The notes below the pieces were generated by a model. That model had not been told where the DNA came from, did not search any database, and saw nothing but the letters and a program-made list of their open reading frames with translations. From an uncultured Pseudomonadota bacterium (GTDB lineage Bacteria; Pseudomonadota; Gammaproteobacteria; Burkholderiales; SG8-39), in the NCBI GenBank assembly GCA_903864555.1, contig CAIPGJ010000900.1:1-15123 (forward strand): 15,123 nucleotides of DNA. The letters are read 5' to 3'. A program made the position numbers and the translations under genes. This document shows, one piece after another, positions 1 to 7,507 of the stretch. Each line of letters opens with the position of its first letter. Positions within the stretch are counted from its first letter, which is position 1.

Positions 1-52
1 GGGCATCGGGCACGCGCGGCAGTTCGATGATGCGGCATAGCGACAGGCTCAT
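1..52 (-). CDS. Probable WxcM/FdtA-type sugar 3,4-ketoisomerase, N-terminus only
   Basis: Only the first 17 codons lie in the window; the gene continues past the left edge. The reading is MSLSLCRIIELPRVPDA. The pattern of a Cys followed by hydrophobic-IELP and then a short polar turn resembles the start of FdtA/QdtA/WxcM cupin proteins, which isomerise dTDP-4-keto-6-deoxyglucose to the 3-keto form. The ATG overlaps the stop of the upstream methyltransferase gene as ATGA, so the two are probably translationally coupled in one operon. Family assignment is from a short N-terminus and is tentative; the catalytic His residues are outside the window. Confidence 0.5.
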   Translation of the reverse strand, partial: MSLSLCRIIELPRVPDA

Positions 53-795
53 TGTGGGTACCTGTCGTTTTCGGCCGTGACAATCATGCCGATGTTGGCC
101 AGCAGTTCCACGGGCAGTTCGCCGGATATCTCGTTCATGGCTGACAGCAGTTGCGGTGAGTAATCGAGCATCATCGAATTGGCCAGCGGTTTCAGGAAGA
201 AGCCCCGCGAAGACCGCTCGGTGTAGCCGGCTTCCTCGATGTCATGGCGCAGGGTCGCCAGTGAGTATACGCGCCGGTGCCCGACCACTCCGTCGCGGGC
301 GCTGAGGCTGTCCAGGGCGGGTTGCAGGCCCATGATGACGGCCAGCCGGCGGTGCAGCGATTCGCGGTTGGGCACGACCACCAGCAGCCTGCCGCCGGGG
401 GCGAGCCAGTTGCGCAGGCGTTCGAGCAGCGCCACCGGATCTGCCACGTGCTCCAGCACGTGGGAGGCGATGATGGCATCGAATCGTGCCGCACCCGGGT
501 CGAACGCCTCGAACAGGGCATGGCAGGCATGCACCTGCGTGGGCCACGTTTGCTTCAAGCGTTCGATCAGGGTGGCGGCCCCTTCAACCACCGTCACCTC
601 GCGCCCATCCTCGACCAGCGCCCGCGTGACGATGCCGTCGCCATAACCCAGTTCCAGCACGCTGCGCGCCTGGCCCAGTGAGGCCAGCAGCCAGCGGCAG
701 CAGTGTTCCTGGCACAGATCCTCGATGTGCTTGTCCGGCACGTCGGGATTGAGGTGGTAGCTTTGTGCGATGCGCTCGAGTTCGTTCTTGTCCAT
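49..795 (-). CDS. Class I SAM-dependent methyltransferase (A)
   Basis: A 248-residue protein with a class I Rossmann methyltransferase core. Motif I is VLELGYGDG (residues 46-54), the acidic residue closing strand 2 is Glu71 in VTVVEG, the motif after strand 4 is HVLEHV (112-117), and strand 5 follows in LAPGGRLLVVVPN (131-143). The region from VPNRESLHRRLAVIMGL to GFFLKPL (about 141-204) is closely similar to the same region of methyltransferase B (2237-2977). Such enzymes in surface-polysaccharide operons usually methylate a sugar or lipid-linked intermediate; the substrate is not deducible here. The gene begins 19 nt after the oxidoreductase gene ends and its stop overlaps the next start, so it sits inside the operon. 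The ribosome binding site is weak, consistent with coupling. Confidence 0.88.
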   Translation of the reverse strand: MDKNELERIAQSYHLNPDVPDKHIEDLCQEHCCRWLLASLGQARSVLELGYGDGIVTRALVEDGREVTVVEGAATLIERLKQTWPTQVHACHALFEAFDPGAARFDAIIASHVLEHVADPVALLERLRNWLAPGGRLLVVVPNRESLHRRLAVIMGLQPALDSLSARDGVVGHRRVYSLATLRHDIEEAGYTERSSRGFFLKPLANSMMLDYSPQLLSAMNEISGELPVELLANIGMIVTAENDRYPQ

Positions 796-814
796 GCGTT
801 TTGATGGGTCCGGT

Positions 815-2236
815 TCAGGTCCAGGCCTTGGACCAGGTATCGGCCAGCTTCAGGCCCTGCACCACCTGGTCATTGAGTGAGCTGGCAAAAAAGCCTGCGG
901 AAGCCCCGATCAGGGCCACGCCGGGTAGTTGTTCCTGCAGCCCGGCCAACTGGCTGAGGAATTGCCGCCGATTGTGCCAGCCCGGGTGCATGAGTGCCTG
1001 ATCAAGCGTCATGGTGGTGGACCATGTAACCGATTCGGGCGCATCGATGACGCCCATGTCCGCCAGTTCCCGCGCAAGCAGGGTGTCGCCGGATGCTGCC
1101 TCGGGGCCGGAAGCTTCCGATGGCGGACGGCATTCCACCACCAGGCGGTGTTCCGCAGGATCCAGGCCTGCGCAGACTTCCTGATCGGTGATGCGGTAGC
1201 TGGCGTAGCGGGCATCGGGCACGAACAGGGTGCTGAACGAGCGCAGCAGTTTGTGCGCGGGAATGACCATGAAACCCAGTTCGACCGAGGCCCGCTGATA
1301 GGCCGGCTGCGCGGCCTGAGGATCGAGCAGGCCGAGCAGCCGGCCCGGGTCGGCTGACCAGGCAAGCTGCTCCGTTGCCAGTTGCCTGCCATCGGCCAGT
1401 GTCAACTGCACTGTCCGACCCTGGCACTGTGCGGAAACCGGTTGTGCTGCGATCACTTCAATGCCGGGATGGATGGCGATGCATGCGGCCAGCGCTTCGG
1501 CAAGGGCGCCGGCATGGCCGGCCACCGGGTAGTGGAAGCGGGTTGCGGGCAGTTGCTGCGGGGTGGTGCTGAATTGCGACAGCAGGGTCTCCGGGTGAAA
1601 CAGCGGCAGCCAGGGGACGCGGTGATACAGCGCGATCACCTCGCGGGTGGCACATCCGGCGATCTTGCGGCACAGCGGTTCGAACAGCTCGGCGTGCAGG
1701 CTGGGCCCGTGGTTGGCCGTCGAGGCAGTTTCCAGGTCGGTGTCGAGGAACAGGGTATCGGCGAGCTTGCGTGAGGCATGCAGCCTGCCACGGGGTGTGC
1801 GGCAGATGTGCTCCAGTTCGCCATGGATGCGGGCGGCCAGTTCCGGCGTCAGCGTCTTCAGGACATCGAAGCGGTTGGCGATGAAGAGGTCGGGCAGGAT
1901 GCGGCCTGCATGCAGCAGCGATGGCGTGGCGATCTCGCGGCAGGGCAGCAGGCCCTGCACGTATGCGCCCACGCGTGCGGCAAAGCGCCCGCAGTCGTTG
2001 CGCCTGCCCGGGTCATAGTCCTGAAGGTCGGGGGAGGCTTCGGCATTGAAGGCGCCGAATTCCAGCAGGATCATGCCCGCGTCAAAGCGGCGCTCGCCAA
2101 GGCGGAATCCGGCAAAGTGGCCACCCCAGCCCCTGGCGGGATTCAGTAATCTAACCGGGCATCCGCATCGGGCCAGCTCCAGCGCGGCCACCATGGCTGC
2201 CAGGTTGTTGCCGACGATGAGCGGATCGGCGCTCAT
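815..2236 (-). CDS. Rossmann-fold FAD/NAD(P)-binding oxidoreductase (amine-oxidase/UGM-like)
   Basis: A 473-residue protein with an N-terminal dinucleotide-binding fold (PLIVGNNLAAMVAALELAR, about 5-23), then GGHFAGFRLGERRFDAGMIL, the layout seen after the first fold in protoporphyrinogen oxidase, UDP-galactopyranose mutase and related flavoproteins. The C-terminal GVALIGASAGFFASSLND (about 441-458) resembles their second FAD-binding segment. The first nucleotide loop is G-N-N-L-A-A rather than G-x-G-x-x-G, so the second and third glycines are missing. The ATG directly follows the stop of the preceding methyltransferase gene with no gap (TGAATG). In this context it probably oxidises, reduces or isomerises a glycan precursor, but the reaction is unknown. 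No signal peptide or membrane segment is apparent. Confidence 0.8.
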   Translation of the reverse strand: MSADPLIVGNNLAAMVAALELARCGCPVRLLNPARGWGGHFAGFRLGERRFDAGMILLEFGAFNAEASPDLQDYDPGRRNDCGRFAARVGAYVQGLLPCREIATPSLLHAGRILPDLFIANRFDVLKTLTPELAARIHGELEHICRTPRGRLHASRKLADTLFLDTDLETASTANHGPSLHAELFEPLCRKIAGCATREVIALYHRVPWLPLFHPETLLSQFSTTPQQLPATRFHYPVAGHAGALAEALAACIAIHPGIEVIAAQPVSAQCQGRTVQLTLADGRQLATEQLAWSADPGRLLGLLDPQAAQPAYQRASVELGFMVIPAHKLLRSFSTLFVPDARYASYRITDQEVCAGLDPAEHRLVVECRPPSEASGPEAASGDTLLARELADMGVIDAPESVTWSTTMTLDQALMHPGWHNRRQFLSQLAGLQEQLPGVALIGASAGFFASSLNDQVVQGLKLADTWSKAWT

Positions 2237-2977
2237 TCACTCTCTTTCGGCACGCGCAATGGCGTACAGCTCCGACCCATGCTCGGGCAGATGCTTTCCC
2301 AGGCCGTAAAGCCCGTCCAGCATGCGTGCATCGAGCATGCCGTCTTCCTGCAGGCCGGCCATCTGCGCGTGGGTGAAGGGCTTGATGAAGAAAGTGCCAG
2401 TCTCCTCGATGGTGAAGCTAGCCGAGCGCAAGGCCTGCGTCAGCCGTTCTGCATCGTAAGTCATGGATTGCTGCATGCGCTGCTGGGTGGCCGATACGTC
2501 ATGAACGTCCTTGATCAGCCCCATCTCCAGTGCCAGCAGCCGGTGCAGGGAGCGGGCATTGGGGACGTAGACATGCACGGTGGTGTTGTCGTGACAGAGG
2601 GAATGGGCGGCTTTCAGCAGGGCGGCGGGATCGGGGGCTTCATGCAGCACGCTGCTGAGCAGGATGCAGTCGAAGCGCACTGCGGCCAGACGATCGGCCA
2701 GTTCTTCCAGGGTGCCGCGATGGACCTGCACGCCAGCATGCTGGCGTGCGAGTTGCGCGGCCTGTTCATGGAAACGTGCAGCCGGCTCCACGACATGCAT
2801 GGCTTCAGGGGCCTGGTAGTGCAGGAACAAGGGCTCTTCGCCGCAGCCCACTTCCAGAATGGTGGCAGGGCGGAATCGGGCCAGGTGCTCGATGACACGC
2901 CGCCGGCGATAGGCCGCCTGGGTCTCCTCGAAAGGCAGGCTGGCATAGTCGGACTGGTAACGCTCCAGGTCACGCAT
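2237..2977 (-). CDS. Class I SAM-dependent methyltransferase (B)
   Basis: A 246-residue methyltransferase: motif I ILEVGCGEE (40-48), acidic Glu64 in HVVEPA, SSVLHEAPDP (108-117) after strand 4, and VHVYVPN (134-140). The C-terminal part (VPNARSLHRLLALEMGL, then GTFFIKPF at about 194-201) matches the corresponding part of methyltransferase A in order and spacing, so the two look like paralogues from one duplication. Its start overlaps the last 8 nt of the acyltransferase gene and its stop abuts the oxidoreductase start, so it is in the same transcript. The likely role is O- or N-methylation in glycan biosynthesis; this is inferred from context only. Confidence 0.88.
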   Translation of the reverse strand: MRDLERYQSDYASLPFEETQAAYRRRRVIEHLARFRPATILEVGCGEEPLFLHYQAPEAMHVVEPAARFHEQAAQLARQHAGVQVHRGTLEELADRLAAVRFDCILLSSVLHEAPDPAALLKAAHSLCHDNTTVHVYVPNARSLHRLLALEMGLIKDVHDVSATQQRMQQSMTYDAERLTQALRSASFTIEETGTFFIKPFTHAQMAGLQEDGMLDARMLDGLYGLGKHLPEHGSELYAIARAERE

Positions 2978-3953
2978 GGGCCGTCATCCTCTTGATCAGT
3001 GTTGCCCGGGGCGATTCGGAAAATCCCAGGCTGTGCTTGAAGCGCATCAGCCCGGGGTTGGGAACGCCCTGCGCGGTGGAGATGCCGGCATCGAGAATGC
3101 GTATCCCCTCGTGCCTGCAATATTCATGGATGCCCGCTGCGAGCCCGACCACCGGGGACAGGGTCTGCCTGTCTGCGGCATCGCCCCAGTAGAAGACGTA
3201 GAGGATGTGCTCGTCGATGCGCATGCAGATGGCCGAGGCAGCCATGTCATCCGGATGGCCGTCGCGCACCAGGCCGAAGTAGGGGACCCGTCCGGGGAAC
3301 AGCCTGTCCATGGTGACCAGGCCCTCATGGGTCATGGTCAGCGGGTGGCCCCTGCGCCTGCGATTGTCGGTAATGAGCTGATACGCCTGCCCATGGTGTT
3401 CCTCGGGCAGTTGCACGAACTGCCAGCCTTCGCGCTCGCATTTGCGAAAGCGCTTCAGGTTGCCGCGGGACATGCGCTCAGGCAGCGTACGCTCATCCAC
3501 CTGCAAGTCCTGATTGATGTCCGCATGCAGTATGGTGTAGCCATTGTGAAGCAGCATCCGGGTGCTGTCGGCCACGCGTGCGGCATCGTGACCACCGGGT
3601 GGCAACACCATCACCAGTTCCTCTGCGCCAAGTGTGGTCAGGTAGCGTTCCACGCCGTGCAGCAGCAGTTCCAGGTCGCCCGGGGTGACTGCCTCGGCCT
3701 GGCTGAAGCTGCCGAAGGTGCCGCGGGCAGGGCTGCGCCAGCTGCCAGGTGAAACTTCGGTGAAATGGATGCAGGCCAGGGCCAGGTCGCCGCCGCGATC
3801 GGCCAGCTGGAAGTAATGGTCTCTGCTGCCATTGCCGGCATGCAGGTGGAAGAATGTCGGCGTGTTGAAGAGGTGGGTGCGCGGACCCGCAGCAAACACA
3901 TCGACCAGCAGGTCGTGCCTGTCGTTCAATGCGATGCGCAGTTTCTGGGGCAA
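2970..3953 (-). CDS. FemAB/BioF2-like GNAT acyltransferase
   Basis: A soluble protein of about 327 residues with the double-GNAT architecture of FemAB-like/BioF2-like acetyltransferases. Visible landmarks are SRGNLKRFRKCEREGW in the middle, the C-terminal acceptor-fold segment AASAICMRIDEHILYVFYWG, and GLAAGIHEYCRHEGIRILDAG followed by NPGLMRFKHSLGF, typical of the second GNAT lobe. It is the first gene of the minus-strand operon, so it probably N- or O-acylates the sugar or lipid made by the downstream enzymes. Start choice: a GTG in frame at 4007 gives 345 residues but lies only 5 nt after a perfect TATAAT, so it would be leaderless. The TTG at 3953 has GAGGA 8 nt upstream and begins MPQKLRIALNDRHDLL, so I prefer it. 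The start is uncertain. Confidence 0.78.
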   Translation of the reverse strand: MPQKLRIALNDRHDLLVDVFAAGPRTHLFNTPTFFHLHAGNGSRDHYFQLADRGGDLALACIHFTEVSPGSWRSPARGTFGSFSQAEAVTPGDLELLLHGVERYLTTLGAEELVMVLPPGGHDAARVADSTRMLLHNGYTILHADINQDLQVDERTLPERMSRGNLKRFRKCEREGWQFVQLPEEHHGQAYQLITDNRRRRGHPLTMTHEGLVTMDRLFPGRVPYFGLVRDGHPDDMAASAICMRIDEHILYVFYWGDAADRQTLSPVVGLAAGIHEYCRHEGIRILDAGISTAQGVPNPGLMRFKHSLGFSESPRATLIKRMTAHA

Positions 3954-4012
3954 GTGACGCGTCCTCGATATTGCGGCATGGCTGTCGCAACGGATGCCGC
4001 AGCTCACGGGGC

Positions 4013-4018
4013 ATTATA
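4013..4018 (-). promoter_or_regulatory. -10 element (TATAAT) of the minus-strand glycan operon
   Basis: A perfect TATAAT on the minus strand lies 60 nt upstream of the TTG start of the acyltransferase. I see no good -35 hexamer 16-18 nt upstream, where the sequence is G/C-rich, so the promoter may need an activator. Confidence 0.5.
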
Positions 4019-4022
4019 CGGT

Positions 4023-4032
4023 GGGGTACCCC
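4023..4032. promoter_or_regulatory. GGGGTACCCC palindrome between divergent genes
   Basis: A perfect 10-bp palindrome lies 4 bp upstream of the minus-strand TATAAT and about 22 bp upstream of the plus-strand TAGAAT. Its place between two divergent promoters would suit an operator, but a chance palindrome in G/C-rich DNA is equally possible. Confidence 0.25.
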
Positions 4033-4054
4033 GGCCCCGGCTGGTGCATGCGGT

Positions 4055-4060
4055 TAGAAT
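4055..4060 (+). promoter_or_regulatory. -10 element (TAGAAT) of the DUF1993-MFS unit
   Basis: TAGAAT within GGTTAGAATCG, 37 nt before the DUF1993 start codon. It matches 5 of 6 bases of the sigma-70 -10 consensus and resembles a common betaproteobacterial form. No clear -35 is visible. Confidence 0.45.
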
Positions 4061-4097
4061 CGTTCAATAAATCACCCATAAACAGAAGGAGGAGAGC

Positions 4098-4604
4098 ATG
4101 GCCATTTCCCTTCATGACATCTCGGCGCCGATATTTGTCCGCCACCTGACCGGGCTGGCCACTGTGCTGCGCAAGGCGCAGGCGCTGTATGCCGACAAGA
4201 AGCTGGATGAGACGACCTTGCTGGTCTACCGGCTTTATCCCGACATGTTCAGTTTCATCCGGCAGGTGCAGGCCAGCACCGACCATGCGGCCAATTGCAT
4301 GGGGCTGCTGTCCGGCGTGGAGCCGGTCCGGCACCCCGGCGAGGAGAAGAGCCTGCAGGAATTGATTGCCCGCATCGAGAAGACCGTGGCCTTTGTCCAG
4401 TCGGTGACCCCGGCCATGGTGGAGGGGGCCGAGGACAAGCCGGTGGTGGTGAAGATGCGCGACCGGGAGCAGCAGTTCAGCGGCCTGGGGTTGCTGCAGA
4501 ACCGTTCCCTGCCCAATTTCTATTTCCATTGCACCACGGCGTACGACATCCTGCGCCACAACGGCGTGGAGATCGGCAAGCGCGATTTCATGGGGGCGTC
4601 CTGA
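4098..4604 (+). CDS. DUF1993 family protein (DinB-like fold)
   Basis: A 168-residue protein matching the DUF1993 pattern: N-terminal MAISLHDISAPIFVRHLTGL, a helix with KLDETTLLVYRLYPDMF (the family's LxPDMf-type segment), QVQASTDHAANCM with the His of the DinB-like bundle, and a C-terminal LPNFYFHCTTAYDILRHNGV followed by GKRDFMG. Length and end motif are as expected. DUF1993 proteins are predicted four-helix bundles related to DinB, and their biochemical role is unknown. The start is well supported by AGGAGG 7 nt upstream. The MFS gene follows 39 nt downstream on the same strand, so they are probably co-transcribed, though a functional link is not obvious. Confidence 0.92.
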   Translation: MAISLHDISAPIFVRHLTGLATVLRKAQALYADKKLDETTLLVYRLYPDMFSFIRQVQASTDHAANCMGLLSGVEPVRHPGEEKSLQELIARIEKTVAFVQSVTPAMVEGAEDKPVVVKMRDREQQFSGLGLLQNRSLPNFYFHCTTAYDILRHNGVEIGKRDFMGAS

Positions 4605-4643
4605 CCGGGGCATGTGCCGGGTGGTTTTGAAGGGCCCCACAGC

Positions 4644-5909
4644 ATGAGTCTCGCCTCGAAAGGGAGTTCGCTGGCGCCCTTTCGCATGCGCTCCTACCGG
4701 TTCCAGTGGCCGGCGGACATGGCTGTCTGCTGGGGCTTCGAAATGGAACTGCTCATCCTGAGCTGGTACATCCTGGTCGAGACCCAATCGGTGCTGATGC
4801 TGACCGCCTTTGGCGCCCTGCAGTATGTGGGCACGCTGATCGCCCCGATGTTCGGCGTGGTCGGTGACAGGGGCGGGCATCGTCGCTTGCTCTGCGGCAT
4901 GCGTGCCTGCTACCTCTTGCTGTCGCTCACCATGATGGGGCTGGTGTTCTCCAGTGTCCTGACACCGGTGCATGTATTCGTGCTTGCGACGCTGCTGGGC
5001 ATCGTGCGAACCTCGGACCTGGCGGTGCGCTCCTCCCTGATCGGCGAATCGATGCCGCCGCAACTGCTGGTGCGGGCCACCAGCGTGGCCAGGACCACCA
5101 CTGACACGGCGCGCATCCTCGGGGCGCTGGTCGGGGCGGCGCTGGTGGCGGCACTGGGCATGGGGCCTGCCTACGTCATGATTGCCTGTCTGTACGGCAT
5201 CAGCCTGCTGCTCATTTCACAGGCGGGCCGCAGTGCCCGCAGCCGCAACGCAGCGGCCATACGTGCGGCACGCACGTCGCTGCCCTCGGCATTTCGTGAC
5301 CTGCGCGAGGGATTCGGCCATGTCTGGGAAACACCCCATCTGCTTGCCGTCATGTGCCTTGCCTTTCTCGCCAACCTGACGGCTTTCCCGCTGATGAACA
5401 ACCTCATGCCCTACGTGGCCAAGGAGGTGTACGGCACGGATCAGCGCGGCCTGGGCTATCTGATTGCCGGCTGTGCCTTCGGCGCCTTGCTGGGATCCAT
5501 CGTCATGAGCCGCATGAGCAGCAGCCTGAGGGCCGCACGCATGATCGTGATTTTTCTGGTGGTGTGGCACCTGTTGCTGCTGGTGTTCTCCCGCATGCCG
5601 GACCCGGTCAGCGGATTTTTCGTGCTGATCGTCTGCGGCTTTGCCCAGAGCCTCACCATGATTCCCATGTCCTCGATGCTGTTGCGCACCTCGGACCCGC
5701 GCCTGCGCGGGCGCGTGATGGGGATACGCATGTTCGCCATCTATGCCTTGCCCATTGGCTTGCTGTGTGCGGGGCCGTTGATCAAGGAGGTGGGTTACTC
5801 GGGAACCGCCGCACTGTACTGCGCCATTGGCATCGCCTTGACGCTGCTGGTTGCCTATCGATGGCGCGCCGACCTCTGGAGCAAGACGGCGCTGGCGAAC
5901 GTGCGCTGA
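4644..5909 (+). CDS. MFS transporter, EntS-like (MFS_3) exporter
   Basis: A 421-residue inner-membrane protein with about 12 hydrophobic segments. The loop between segments 2 and 3 carries GDRGGHRRLL, an MFS motif A equivalent, and the layout (APFRMRSYRFQWPADM near the N-terminus, then LSWYILVETQSVLMLTAFG) resembles the enterobactin exporter EntS and related MFS_3 proteins. In that family the role is export of siderophores, drugs or metabolites driven by the proton gradient; the substrate here is unknown. I chose the ATG at 4644 (MSLASKG, with GAAGGG 10 nt upstream) over an in-frame GTG at 4614, which adds ten residues unlike the family. No siderophore biosynthesis gene is nearby. Confidence 0.88.
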   Translation: MSLASKGSSLAPFRMRSYRFQWPADMAVCWGFEMELLILSWYILVETQSVLMLTAFGALQYVGTLIAPMFGVVGDRGGHRRLLCGMRACYLLLSLTMMGLVFSSVLTPVHVFVLATLLGIVRTSDLAVRSSLIGESMPPQLLVRATSVARTTTDTARILGALVGAALVAALGMGPAYVMIACLYGISLLLISQAGRSARSRNAAAIRAARTSLPSAFRDLREGFGHVWETPHLLAVMCLAFLANLTAFPLMNNLMPYVAKEVYGTDQRGLGYLIAGCAFGALLGSIVMSRMSSSLRAARMIVIFLVVWHLLLLVFSRMPDPVSGFFVLIVCGFAQSLTMIPMSSMLLRTSDPRLRGRVMGIRMFAIYALPIGLLCAGPLIKEVGYSGTAALYCAIGIALTLLVAYRWRADLWSKTALANVR

Positions 5910-5931
5910 AGGCTTGGCGCAGCGAGACACT

Positions 5932-5964
5932 AAAAAAAGGGAGGCACCCTGAGTGGCGCCTCCC
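5932..5964 (-). terminator. Intrinsic terminator of the minus-strand Bug gene
   Basis: Inverted arms at 5939-5948 and 5955-5964 (GGGAGGCACC and GGCGCCTCCC) form a 10-position stem with one A/C mismatch and a 6-nt loop. On the minus strand the stem is followed by seven T residues (A run at 5932-5938). The orientation suits the gene ending at 5995; on the plus strand there is no U-tract. Confidence 0.85.
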
Positions 5965-5994
5965 CCGATTGAAGCCTGTTGCCGTCCCGACTGT

Positions 5995-6954
5995 TTACTT
6001 GCCGGCGGCCTGCAGGCGCTCGTGCGATTTCTTCTCTTCGGCGAAGGTGTCGCGGACCCATTTCATGTATTCGTCCCCGGCCATGTAGAAGAACTCCATG
6101 TTCACGGCATCCAGCGTCTTGTCCAGTGCCGGATCGTCCATGGCCTTGCGAAAGGCGTCGTGCAGCACCTTGGTGACTTTCGGGTCCATGCCTGCAGCAC
6201 CGCCCACGCCCCATGGCGAATTGGCCAGCATGTCATAACGTTCCTTCAGCGTTGGCACATCCGGGGCCTTGGGCGAACGCTTGGGGCCCCAGGTGATGAG
6301 CGGGCGCACTTCACCGGTCTTCACGAATGACCAGGGCGGGGAGGCCGCGATGGCCATCACCTGGCCGGCGCGCAAGGCCGTGACCGTGTCATTGCTGCCC
6401 TTGTAGGGCACGTCCACCCACTGTATGCCCAGGCGTTGGGCCAGGATCTGCATGGTCAGGTTGGGGCTGGTACCGACACCGGGATGGGCGTAGGTGACCT
6501 TGCCGGGGTTGGCTTTCGAGTAGGCGATGAATTCATCCCAGTTCTTCCAAGGGGCATCGCCGCGCACATTGGTGGCGAACTCGTAGCCGGCAATGTTGAT
6601 GATCCAGGTGAGGTCCTTGACGGGGTCGAAGTTGGTCCGGGTCATCAGAGGCAGCCGGAACACGCCCAGCGGCAGTTGTGTCAGGGTGTATCCGTCAGGT
6701 CTGGACGCAGCCACCAGGGTTGCGCCCATGGCGCCGCTGGCACCGGGCTTGTTCTCGACCAGCACCTTCTGTCCGAGGGTCTTGGTGGTGGCCTCCGCGA
6801 GAGAGCGCAGCGCCAGGTCAGTGGTGCCACCAGCCGTCCAGGGGACATACAGGGTGACGGGTTTGGTCGAGGGAAAGGTCTGAGCCTGTGCCGTGAATGC
6901 CAGCGAGGCCAGCAGGAACGGCGCGATCAGGGGTGAAAATTTCGATGTCTTCAT
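5995..6954 (-). CDS. Bug/TctC-family periplasmic solute-binding protein (1)
   Basis: A 319-residue exported protein. Residues 1-24 are a signal peptide (MKTSKF, hydrophobic core, TAQAQ cleavage site). The mature part shows Bug-family landmarks: VTLYVPWTAGGTTDLALR, then KVLVENKPGASG, RPDGYTL, the VDVPYKGSNDTVTALRAGQV segment and DVPTLKE near the C-terminal lobe. Bug proteins bind small carboxylates or related solutes and normally feed TctAB-type transporters; none is encoded here, which is common for Bug genes in Burkholderiales. The start is fixed by AGGAGA 7 nt upstream of the ATG at 6954 and by the signal peptide; the frame stays open to about 7314 but that extension does not look like protein. 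The gene is monocistronic with its own terminator. Confidence 0.92.
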   Translation of the reverse strand: MKTSKFSPLIAPFLLASLAFTAQAQTFPSTKPVTLYVPWTAGGTTDLALRSLAEATTKTLGQKVLVENKPGASGAMGATLVAASRPDGYTLTQLPLGVFRLPLMTRTNFDPVKDLTWIINIAGYEFATNVRGDAPWKNWDEFIAYSKANPGKVTYAHPGVGTSPNLTMQILAQRLGIQWVDVPYKGSNDTVTALRAGQVMAIAASPPWSFVKTGEVRPLITWGPKRSPKAPDVPTLKERYDMLANSPWGVGGAAGMDPKVTKVLHDAFRKAMDDPALDKTLDAVNMEFFYMAGDEYMKWVRDTFAEEKKSHERLQAAGK

Positions 6955-7353
6955 GGAGTCTCCTATTGTCCTGTTGTCTTTCGGCCATGGTCCGAACTGC
7001 GCTTTGCATGACCGCTGATGCTCGATTGCCGGGCCGTTTCCGGTCTGTTCTTGTGGACTTGCAGGTGACAATGTAATCACGTTCCGCCCGGAAGTCAGCA
7101 TTTCCGGAGCTGTCCCCATATTCAAACGACAGGCACTGTGGGTTTTCTGGGCAATCCCCGATGTCCAGCGGACGGGTGCATTGTTACCGTTCGTCAACTC
7201 GAGACTCCCGCCGAATGGAGCATGCCCGTGAATAATCCCCGCAACCCTTGTAATCCCTTTGCCACCAGCCTCAGGAAGCGGTCTGCCGGGGAAGCCGGAG
7301 ATGCCGATCTTCACCGATTCATCGCCGCTCCGGCGGGGGGGAGGGCTGAAAGG
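6955..7353. other. Non-coding leader region upstream of Bug gene 1
   Basis: About 400 bp between the Bug gene start and the hairpin after the small minus-strand ORF. I find no convincing ORF, RNA gene or repeat. It should contain the Bug promoter on the minus strand, but no clear -35/-10 pair stands out. Confidence 0.4.
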
Positions 7354-7389
7354 CAGAACGCCCCGGGGCGCAGGCCCCGGGGCGTTCTG
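7354..7389 (-). terminator. Strong 16-bp hairpin, probable terminator of the small ORF transcript
   Basis: A perfect inverted repeat: CAGAACGCCCCGGGGC (7354-7369), loop of 4 nt, then its exact complement (7374-7389). It begins 40 nt past the stop of the 24-codon minus-strand ORF. On that strand the stem is followed by CCTTTC, a short and imperfect U-tract, so termination could be partial or the hairpin could instead protect the RNA 3' end. Confidence 0.65.
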
Positions 7390-7398
7390 GATGCTGCA

Positions 7399-7419
7399 GG
7401 AACCGGTGTTGCCGGTTCC
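7399..7419 (-). terminator. Second smaller hairpin between the small ORF and the main hairpin
   Basis: GGAACCGG (7399-7406) and CCGGTTCC (7412-7419) form an 8-bp perfect stem with a 5-nt loop, starting 10 nt past the small ORF's stop codon. It lies 9 nt from the larger hairpin and has no U-tract, so alone it is not a canonical terminator. Confidence 0.45.
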
Positions 7420-7429
7420 GGGCCCAGGT

Positions 7430-7504
7430 TCAGGCCTGTCCCTGCTCGGATGCTGATCCGGTGGCGGTGGACTGCCCCACGCTGTGGCCTTGATCGTTTC
7501 TCAC
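7430..7504 (-). CDS. Small ORF, 24-residue hydrophilic peptide, unknown function
   Basis: A 24-codon ORF starting with GTG at 7504 and ending with TGA at 7430. The peptide begins MRNDQGHSVGQ and ends SEQGQA; it is rich in Gly, Ser, Gln and Ala, and has no hydrophobic stretch, Cys or signal. The case for translation is upstream: AAAGGAGGTGAT (minus strand of 7508-7519), a 12-nt match to the complement of the 16S rRNA 3' tail, with the AGGAGG core 7 nt before GTG. An extended -10 promoter lies just beyond, and two hairpins follow the stop, so promoter, leader, ORF and terminator form a complete unit of about 180 nt. I do not recognise the peptide. It could also be an sRNA with an incidental ORF, or a leader upstream of Bug gene 1. 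Confidence 0.5.
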   Translation of the reverse strand: MRNDQGHSVGQSTATGSASEQGQA

Positions 7505-7507
7505 GGA

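Noticed and set aside
4014..5063. Long minus-strand ORF of about 349 codons opposite the DUF1993 and MFS genes
   Set aside because: It is antisense to two well-supported genes; its His/Gln-rich translation is a typical shadow of GC-rich coding DNA.
6955..7314. In-frame N-terminal extension of Bug gene 1, making 439 residues
   Set aside because: The extension does not resemble protein of this family, while the ATG at 6954 has a ribosome binding site and gives a typical signal peptide.
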